NCBI GenBank assembly: GCA_964398315.1
Contig: CAYNMV010000007.1
Span: 1-64,000, forward strand
Length of the DNA stretch: 64,000 bases
Source: JADLCB01 sp964398315
GTDB lineage: Bacteria > Planctomycetota > Phycisphaerae > Tepidisphaerales > Tepidisphaeraceae
Direction: 5' to 3'
The notes under the pieces are model-generated. The model was not told the origin of the DNA. It worked only from the letters and a program-made list of their open reading frames with translations, and did not search any database. Positions 58,100-64,000 of the stretch are shown here, piece by piece. The first letter of the stretch is position 1. Every line of letters begins with the position of its first letter. The translations under genes were made by a program, and so were the position numbers.

Positions 58100-60508
58100 A
58101 TGTCCAAGGGCAGGAGGACGATGCGGACCCCCGACCCGGCCAGGCCGCAAGCAAAGCAGGCCAGGCCTCACACGCCCGCTGGCAGCAAGCACGAGCCTCC
58201 AGCCTCACCGGTTTCCAGGGCGGCCGATGCGCCTGGCCCGCTACCGCAGAAGCCGGGCAAGCCGCCCGGGCCAAGGAGATCGGGCGCCAAGTCGCCGGGA
58301 TTGAAGAAAAAGCCCTGCCCTTCCGCTGAGCCGGGGCGGCCATCGGCACTGCCCGGCGAGGCAGTGCCGGCGATGGAGAAGTCGATCCCTCCTGAAAAAC
58401 GTGCTCCGACTGGCCGGGCAACACATGCTGTGCCCCGGGTTGGAACGACGGAATCGGCGGCCGTGCCGCTTGATCCATCCCGGTTGCCTCACACACCGGC
58501 GGCGGTTGAGCCGATGGACCCGGAAGCGGCCCGGCTGAACACACCGCCCGCCCAGGCCGGGGGCGCCGATGGTCCCGGGGCCGCGCTGCTCTCGACCGCA
58601 CCCGCATCGCCGGCCACGATCCCGTTTTTGACTTCTGACAACGCCGAGATCGCCTCCCACATGCAACAAACCGAGTCGACCACCCCGCAAAGCCATTCAT
58701 CCCTGCTTTTTGAGGTTGCCTGGGAGGTCTGCTGGCAACTTGGCGGTATATATACGGTGCTGCGCTCCAAGGTGGCGTCGATGCAGCAGCGCTGGGGAGA
58801 TCGCTACTGCCTGATCGGTCCGTACAACCCGAGCACCGCCGCGGTTGAGTTTGAGGAAGCCCCCACCGAGGGCGTCATCCGCACCACGCTGGACAAGCTG
58901 CGCGACCAGGGGATCGCCTGCCATTATGGCCGCTGGCTGGTGACCGGCCGTCCGCGCGTAATCCTGCTGGATTACCGCGCCCGGCACGGCACGCTCGACA
59001 CCGATAAATACCTGATGTGGAAGGACCACGGTATCCCCACCCACGCCAGCGATGGCGAGGTGAACGATGTCATTGCCTTTGGCTTTATCGTGGCCGAGTT
59101 TTTCCGCCTGCTCAGCGAGGCGCTGACCGGCCAGCCGATCCTGGCCCACTTCCACGAGTGGATGGGCGGGGTGGCGGTGCCGCGCATCGCCCACATGCGC
59201 CTGCCGGTGGCGACCGTCTTTACCACCCATGCGACCCTGCTCGGCCGCTACCTGGCCAGCAACGATCCGCACTTTTACGATCACCTGTCGTGGTTCAACC
59301 CGGATGCCGAGGCCGACCGGTACACGATTTACCCGCGATTTGCCATCGAGCGCGCGGCTGCCCACGCCGCCACCGTTTTCACCACCGTCTCAGAAGTGAC
59401 CAACCGCGAGGCTGAGAAACTGCTGGGACGCGCTGCCGATGCCATCCTGCCCAACGGGTTGAACATCCATCGCTTCGCGGCGCTGCATGAGTTCCAGAAC
59501 CTGCACAGCCAGTACAAGCACCGTATCCACGAATTTGTGATGGGGCATTTCTTCCCCAGCTACAGCTTCGACCTGGATCGCACGCTCTACTTCTTCACCA
59601 GCGGCCGCTACGAGTATCGCAACAAGGGATATGACCTGTTCATCGAGGCCATGTGGCGGCTGAACCAGCGGCTCAAGTCGATGCAGGATCCGCCCACGGT
59701 TGTGTCCTTCATCATCACCAAGGCGATGGTGCGCGGGATCAACGTCGGGGCGCTGCAGGCACAGGCCCAGTTCGATGAGCTGCGCGAAACCTGCGCTGAG
59801 CAGCAGATGGCGATGGGCCGGCGGCTGTTCCTGTCGGCTGTCAATGGTCGTATTCCCACGCATGTGCGTGAGCTGATCGATGAGGATGCGACGGTGAAGC
59901 TGAAGCGCGCCATCCACGCCTGGCGCTCCAGCCGCTGGCCGAGCATCGTTACCCACGACCTGGTGGATGATGTCAATGATCCGATCCTCAAGCACCTGCG
60001 CCACCGCCACCTGATCAACGGCACCGATGATCCGGTGAAGGTCATCTTTCACCCCCAGTTCGTGCAATCCACTTCGCCACTGTTAAGCCTCGACTACGAC
60101 CAGTTCGTGCGCGGCTGCCACATGGGCATTTTCCCCAGCTACTACGAGCCGTGGGGCTATACGCCGATGGAGGCGGTGGCGCTCGGCGTGCCGGCGGTGA
60201 CGACGGATTTGAGCGGGTTCGGCGCCTACGTGCAGCGGCACCTGGACGATCCGGTTCAGCAGGGCATTGCCGTGCTGAATCGCAGTACCCGCAGCTTCGA
60301 CCAGGCGGCCGATGACCTGGCCGATCACCTGTTCCAGTTCTGCCAGCTCAACCGCCGCCAGCGGATCGAACTGCGCAACCGGGTGGAATCCACCAGCACC
60401 AACTTTGACTGGGACCACCTCGTCCACCACTACCACGATGCCCATGACCTTGCCCTCAGCCGAAAAGGCGCCCCCGCGCCCGGCCGACTGGAAGTGCGGC
60501 TGGTGTAA
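58100..60508 (+). CDS. Eukaryote-type (GT3) glycogen synthase with long N-terminal extension
   Basis: 802 residues. The catalytic part starts near residue 202 (LLFEVAWEVCWQLGGIYTVLRSKV) and runs to the end, with the GT3 features HFHEWMGG, TTHATLLGRYLA, EYRNKGYDLFIEA and the E-x7-E motif in YYEPWGYTPMEAVALGVPAV. GT3 enzymes extend alpha-1,4-glucan from UDP-glucose; in animals and fungi they are regulated by phosphorylation. Here the first ~190 residues are low-complexity Pro/Ala/Lys-rich and not part of the family. The start is either the leaderless ATG at 58100, the ATG at 58121, or an internal one at 58658 that would remove the extension. Confidence 0.88.
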   Translation: MSKGRRTMRTPDPARPQAKQARPHTPAGSKHEPPASPVSRAADAPGPLPQKPGKPPGPRRSGAKSPGLKKKPCPSAEPGRPSALPGEAVPAMEKSIPPEKRAPTGRATHAVPRVGTTESAAVPLDPSRLPHTPAAVEPMDPEAARLNTPPAQAGGADGPGAALLSTAPASPATIPFLTSDNAEIASHMQQTESTTPQSHSSLLFEVAWEVCWQLGGIYTVLRSKVASMQQRWGDRYCLIGPYNPSTAAVEFEEAPTEGVIRTTLDKLRDQGIACHYGRWLVTGRPRVILLDYRARHGTLDTDKYLMWKDHGIPTHASDGEVNDVIAFGFIVAEFFRLLSEALTGQPILAHFHEWMGGVAVPRIAHMRLPVATVFTTHATLLGRYLASNDPHFYDHLSWFNPDAEADRYTIYPRFAIERAAAHAATVFTTVSEVTNREAEKLLGRAADAILPNGLNIHRFAALHEFQNLHSQYKHRIHEFVMGHFFPSYSFDLDRTLYFFTSGRYEYRNKGYDLFIEAMWRLNQRLKSMQDPPTVVSFIITKAMVRGINVGALQAQAQFDELRETCAEQQMAMGRRLFLSAVNGRIPTHVRELIDEDATVKLKRAIHAWRSSRWPSIVTHDLVDDVNDPILKHLRHRHLINGTDDPVKVIFHPQFVQSTSPLLSLDYDQFVRGCHMGIFPSYYEPWGYTPMEAVALGVPAVTTDLSGFGAYVQRHLDDPVQQGIAVLNRSTRSFDQAADDLADHLFQFCQLNRRQRIELRNRVESTSTNFDWDHLVHHYHDAHDLALSRKGAPAPGRLEVRLV

Positions 60509-60539
60509 GTACGCGATCACAGGCCGCTTTCGTGCGACT

Positions 60540-60570
60540 GTATCCCCGCCTTGTGGCAATGGCGGGATAC
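60540..60570. terminator. Hairpin between convergent glycogen synthase and membrane protein genes
   Basis: GTATCCCCGCC (60540-60550) with GGCGGGATAC (60561-60570), paired except for one bulged C, with a 10-nt loop. There is no long U-tract; a likely bidirectional transcript end. Confidence 0.5.
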
Positions 60571-60625
60571 CTCACCTGCTTTCATTGCCGAAAAAGGTCC
60601 CGACCGTGCCCTCCGGACAGGGTGA

Positions 60626-61330
60626 TTAACCTGGGCGGAAGCTGCCCCGGCCTGCCAGGATCACCTCGGCACACCAGGCGGCCGGGCCAAGCGACAGAAG
60701 TATTGTGCCAATACCCCATCTGCCCATCAGGAACACCACCACACTCAGCAGCACAATCGTGGCGATGGCGGGAACGGCCAGCGCCAGCACCGCCAGGCGC
60801 TCCGAATCCACCTGCTTGCGAAGTCGCATGATGATGTATGCGCCCATGGCGAGCACGGCCGGCGCAACCAGGATGATGACCTCTTCATCGCGATAGCTGG
60901 GCCTCAACAGGAGGAGGGGCGACGCAAGCAGCGATAGCGCACCCGCAGCGGCGAGCGTCCAGGCGACCGTCGTGTAGAGCGTGCGGAGGGCGGTACCCAC
61001 CAACACCAGGCGCAGAACCTTGAGCGTGAAGACCGGATAACAAAGGCAGCCGGATCCGAACAAACCCAGGAGGATCACATCCTCCAGGTCAGCCCAGTTC
61101 AGACGCTCGAGGGTGAAAAGGACTTCTGCCGTCAGGGACCAGCTACCCAGAATGGGCAGGAAGGTGCCAATGCTCGCCAGGAACCACAGCGCGGCCAGTA
61201 TGCCATTGATCACGGGTCGATGGCGGGGGATGGGCGCAACCTGAGCGGGTAGCGCGTACGGGATCGGTTCAACCGCGCGAGCGGAACCCGGTGCGTGCGG
61301 GGCCTCGGTTGGGTCCATGCGGGGCAGCAT
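60626..61330 (-). CDS. Polytopic membrane protein, unknown function
   Basis: 234 residues; an ATG at 61318 is an alternative start. About five or six membrane helices: INGILAALWFLASIGTFLPIL, VILLGLFGSGCLCYPVFTLKVL, TTVAWTLAAAGALSLLASPLLLL, VIILVAPAVLAMGAYIIM, LALAVPAIATIVLLSVVVFLMG and IGTILLSLGPAAWCAEVIL. The N-terminal ~35 residues are Pro-rich and polar. No conserved motif or family is recognised. It stands between convergent glycogen synthase and a GH39-like gene on the same strand. Confidence 0.6.
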   Translation of the reverse strand: MLPRMDPTEAPHAPGSARAVEPIPYALPAQVAPIPRHRPVINGILAALWFLASIGTFLPILGSWSLTAEVLFTLERLNWADLEDVILLGLFGSGCLCYPVFTLKVLRLVLVGTALRTLYTTVAWTLAAAGALSLLASPLLLLRPSYRDEEVIILVAPAVLAMGAYIIMRLRKQVDSERLAVLALAVPAIATIVLLSVVVFLMGRWGIGTILLSLGPAAWCAEVILAGRGSFRPG

Positions 61331-61630
61331 ATCCTGTGACCCTGCACCACAGAAGCGATACGGCTATCGTATGCATCTGCCCAGCGCCCTGTGCCCGCGG
61401 CTCGGGCACGACACCACACCCGCAGGCTGGGCAGCGATCCGCACGCCGTTCGTGACGCGATCCGGCTTGTCCAAGTCCGCAGATGAAGCCTCGACCAGAT
61501 CGACCGGTTCCGCCGTGTGATGCTCGAACCGTCCGCACTGCACCTGACCCAACCAACCGGCCGTGCGCTGCCGCCGATGCCTCGGTGAAGCCAGGGCAGC
61601 TGACGTTCAACGGCGAGCGGAGTGCAAGGA
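61331..61630. other. 300-bp intergenic region
   Basis: It lies between the membrane protein start and the stop of the GH39-like gene, both on the minus strand. No gene, repeat or convincing promoter was identified. Confidence 0.5.
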
Positions 61631-64000
61631 TCATCCATCCGCCGGGCGGAGGCGGACCACCGTCCTGGCGCGGAGGGGGAACGTCAATTCTGCCCACGGG
61701 TGTGGGCCGTCGCGGTGCAGCCGCGGCTGCACCTTTACCTCTTCGTTACCCACCTCGGCGATGACCGGGCGCTGGTGGAAGGGTGCGGACAGGGGAACGC
61801 ACAGTCGGATGGGCAGCTCTGCCACGTCCGGCTGCGTCCCACCTTCTGCCTCGACGAAGCGCACTGACCGAAGTGTTGTCGGTCCATGGATGCGGAATGA
61901 CACTTCGAGCGTCTGGCGACCCCCGGCGGGGAGCAGGTCGCGGTACTTCACCACTACCTTCCCAGCGCCGCGGCGAGCGACAGCGCTCACGCTGCTGCCA
62001 TCAGGCTGCTTCAGGAGAAGCTCCCAATCGGCCTGATCTCCCTCGGCCTGCACCTCCAGCGTGGGATAGCGGTCGGCATCGACGATCGCGTGCTTATAGA
62101 AGCCGGCATAGGCCCGGCCTGGCGCGGGGGAGATTGCCGCGGTGCCCTGATCGTATCGCACATCGCCGAAGAAGGCCGTCCACTGCTCGGCCCGTGTAAG
62201 TCCCATCGACGGCGCTTCCTTCGGAAGCAGCTCCTCGTTGTCCGCGGGGTTAATGATGACGATGACACTGCCATCTTCGTTGACCGATGCCGCGGCGTAC
62301 ACACCTTCGAGCGGCTGACCATCCGCGCGGGTCATCTGCAGGTCCAGGCGGCGCGCACCCGGCTGGCCGAGCAGAGCGTAATCGGCAAAGACCTGGTAAG
62401 CCGGACGAGGGCGGCCCTTGCTGTCAATCAGGCTGTAGGCGTGATCGTCTCCACCGGCGTGAAAGATCGACAGCTTTGCCAGCCCGGTTGCCAGCAGCCG
62501 CCCCATGGCGGTGCTGAGCAGGTCGCGCTGCCGCTGAGGCGTGAATACCGGTGGCGGCTGGAACCAGGCGGCGTTCAGGTAGGTGAAGCCGCTTTCGTTA
62601 CAGAAGATCTCCCGGTCCACACCCCATGACATCAGCGTGCCCTCAAGCAAGCCATAGGGAATGTCCCAGGCGGGTCCCTTACCGGCGTAGGGGTGGAACG
62701 CCACCATGTCCACCTCGTCCAGCACGCCAGCGTGCCACATCTTGCGCAGGAATTCCTCATGCATGCCGGCCATGCCGGTGCTGAAGATTTTCGCGGTGGG
62801 ATCCAGCCGGCGAATGATGGGGACGATCGTCTTGAAGAGGGTGATGTATTCGGCCTCGGTGCCGCGATAGAACTGATCGATGTCGGCTTCGTTCCAGATC
62901 TCGTAAGAGTCGATCCGGTCGCCATAGCGCGCGATCACATCCTCCACGATCTGGGCGTATTTCTGCGGGTCGGGCGGCACGGTGTGGGGCCGCCTGGCTG
63001 CCTCGGCTTCCGCCAGGCGTTCGGGCGTGATGGCGGCCCAGGGGGGTGTGCCTTCGAGGATCGGCTGCACACGCGGATTGAGGGAGGCGATGCGGTTGAA
63101 CAACTCATCCACCTGGGCGAAGCGATCGGGGTCATCCGGCGGGCCGATGAAGTTGGTCCGCAGCGACATGCGAATGGCCGACCACTGGCGCGACAACTCC
63201 GGTGAATAGTTGTTGCCGTATCCCGCTCCCAGGCCGATCAGGCGCTCGGGCGCGGGCCGGTCGCGCTGCTCGATTTGCAGTGCGTCGAGATGGAGCGGCG
63301 CAGCGCCGGGGTTGGCAATAGTCAGCACGCGGGCAGCCGGATCAGGCGGCGGCAGGAAGACGATTCGGGTGAACTCGGTCGCCTGGCCGGCGAGGCTGCG
63401 GCTGAAATTGCTGGGCGTGCTGGTGTCGATGTAAACCAGTGATTCGTTCAGGATCATCTGGTCGCCGATGGTGACCTTCACGCCCGCTCCGGTGGCGTCA
63501 TAGGCACCGCGGATGCGGAAGTAGAGCGGCCCGCCGTTCAATTCCGGCAAGGCGAGGCGCACTACAGCCCCCGGCGCGAGAACGCCCGGCATCGCGCTGG
63601 CGGGGGCGCCCAGGGGCACGTCAATCTCGCCGTTCGCCATCTCGGCCCCGAATTCGAGCTTCGAGCCGTCAAAGGCGCCCCACCGCACCAGAGGCTTGGC
63701 CCCCTCTGGATCGACGCTGCCGCTGGCCACCCTGTCGAGCGGCGACGGCTCGAGCGGTTCGAGGTTGGCATCGATGGTGACCGCCATCTCGGGCGTGAGC
63801 GGCAGGGCCCCTGTGCGGACATCCCGGGCCAGATGAGCCAGGGCGCTGAGGGTTGGTGGACCGTGGGGCCATTCATCTGCATCGGCGGCCGTGTAGTCCA
63901 GCATGGTCGAGATGATCGCCGTGCGTGAACCGTTGCGCACCAGATACATCTGTGGTGGCACATCCGCCCGATCCTTGCGCTGACTGCGCAGCAGGGGATA
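61631..64000 (-). CDS. GH39-like glycosidase with beta-sandwich domains, 5' truncated
   Basis: About 790 residues are visible; the frame stays open through the right edge of the window (a GTG at 63961 is the first start inside), so the N-terminus is probably missing. The first ~240 visible residues are beta-rich with a carbohydrate-binding look (VKVTIGDQMILNESLVYID). A (beta/alpha)8 catalytic domain follows with IDSYEIWNEADIDQFYRG (acid/base Glu in N-E), AFHPYAGKG and EIFCNESGFTY (nucleophile Glu). The C-terminal ~200 residues are another beta-sandwich. The layout resembles GH39-type xylosidases and related enzymes. Substrate unknown. Confidence 0.78.
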   Translation of the reverse strand, partial: YPLLRSQRKDRADVPPQMYLVRNGSRTAIISTMLDYTAADADEWPHGPPTLSALAHLARDVRTGALPLTPEMAVTIDANLEPLEPSPLDRVASGSVDPEGAKPLVRWGAFDGSKLEFGAEMANGEIDVPLGAPASAMPGVLAPGAVVRLALPELNGGPLYFRIRGAYDATGAGVKVTIGDQMILNESLVYIDTSTPSNFSRSLAGQATEFTRIVFLPPPDPAARVLTIANPGAAPLHLDALQIEQRDRPAPERLIGLGAGYGNNYSPELSRQWSAIRMSLRTNFIGPPDDPDRFAQVDELFNRIASLNPRVQPILEGTPPWAAITPERLAEAEAARRPHTVPPDPQKYAQIVEDVIARYGDRIDSYEIWNEADIDQFYRGTEAEYITLFKTIVPIIRRLDPTAKIFSTGMAGMHEEFLRKMWHAGVLDEVDMVAFHPYAGKGPAWDIPYGLLEGTLMSWGVDREIFCNESGFTYLNAAWFQPPPVFTPQRQRDLLSTAMGRLLATGLAKLSIFHAGGDDHAYSLIDSKGRPRPAYQVFADYALLGQPGARRLDLQMTRADGQPLEGVYAAASVNEDGSVIVIINPADNEELLPKEAPSMGLTRAEQWTAFFGDVRYDQGTAAISPAPGRAYAGFYKHAIVDADRYPTLEVQAEGDQADWELLLKQPDGSSVSAVARRGAGKVVVKYRDLLPAGGRQTLEVSFRIHGPTTLRSVRFVEAEGGTQPDVAELPIRLCVPLSAPFHQRPVIAEVGNEEVKVQPRLHRDGPHPWAELTFPLRARTVVRLRPADG

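Noticed and set aside
1..64000. tRNA, rRNA, CRISPR arrays, insertion sequences and prophage genes
   Set aside because: None recognised on reading both strands; no transposase, integrase or spaced direct-repeat array is visible.

Overview
The window is GC-rich bacterial chromosome and looks most like a Planctomycetota genome, probably Phycisphaerae. The evidence is the mix of protein types: a LEPR-type N-terminal motif on a secreted beta-helix protein, a type II pseudopilin ending in an aDGHv signature, PEP-CTERM proteins, GH114/GH39/GH9 hydrolases, a GntR-LacI type sugar regulator, an SSS symporter and a eukaryote-type (GT3) glycogen synthase. No rRNA, tRNA, CRISPR array or insertion sequence was recognised. 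Species assignment is inference.

Layout. (1) 0-14.2 kb is a secreted-polysaccharide region: a truncated Asp-box propeller protein, a beta-helix/PA14 protein, and a minus-strand operon (pseudopilin, GH114-like hydrolase, Gfo/Idh oxidoreductase). That operon is divergent from a GntR/LacI-fusion regulator, which is followed by a PEP-CTERM protein and an SSS transporter. (2) 14.2-23.1 kb holds mixed genes: a membrane glycosyltransferase-like protein, a cyclophilin, an active/inactive M16 peptidase pair, a Nudix hydrolase, an orphan small-RNA unit, a PyrK-like flavoprotein, a zincin and a DUF1028 protein. (3) 23.2-30.4 kb is a complete Mrp/Mnh cation/proton antiporter operon with fused A and B subunits, a 52-codon ORF wedged between AB and C, and an extra coiled-coil membrane protein. 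(4) 30.9-36 kb holds two YjbQ paralogues, a phosphotransferase-fold kinase, a 43-residue lipoprotein, aat, a methyltransferase, and a cluster of three perfect parS-like centromere sites. (5) 36-54.4 kb is an exopolysaccharide operon on the minus strand: tyrosine autokinase, sugar transferase, flippase, glycosyltransferase and polymerase. It continues without a break into an unusual block (DUF1932 dehydrogenase, RraA-like protein, cyanophycin-synthetase-like ATP-grasp, Fe/2OG-oxygenase-like protein, second ATP-grasp, PEP-CTERM phosphoesterase) and two more glycosyltransferases. (6) 55-64 kb holds a GH9 endoglucanase, a UDP-sugar epimerase, the GT3 glycogen synthase, a membrane protein and a truncated GH39-like glycosidase.

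How it fits together. Most genes handle carbohydrate: import and hydrolysis under a sugar-responsive regulator on the left, and synthesis, export and storage of glycans on the right. The best candidates for something undescribed are the ATP-grasp/oxygenase block inside the EPS operon, the ~100-nt orphan RNA at 20.5 kb, the parS cluster at 33.8 kb, paired operators at the divergent 10.2 kb promoter, and a recurrent promoter geometry predicting leaderless mRNAs at six genes.
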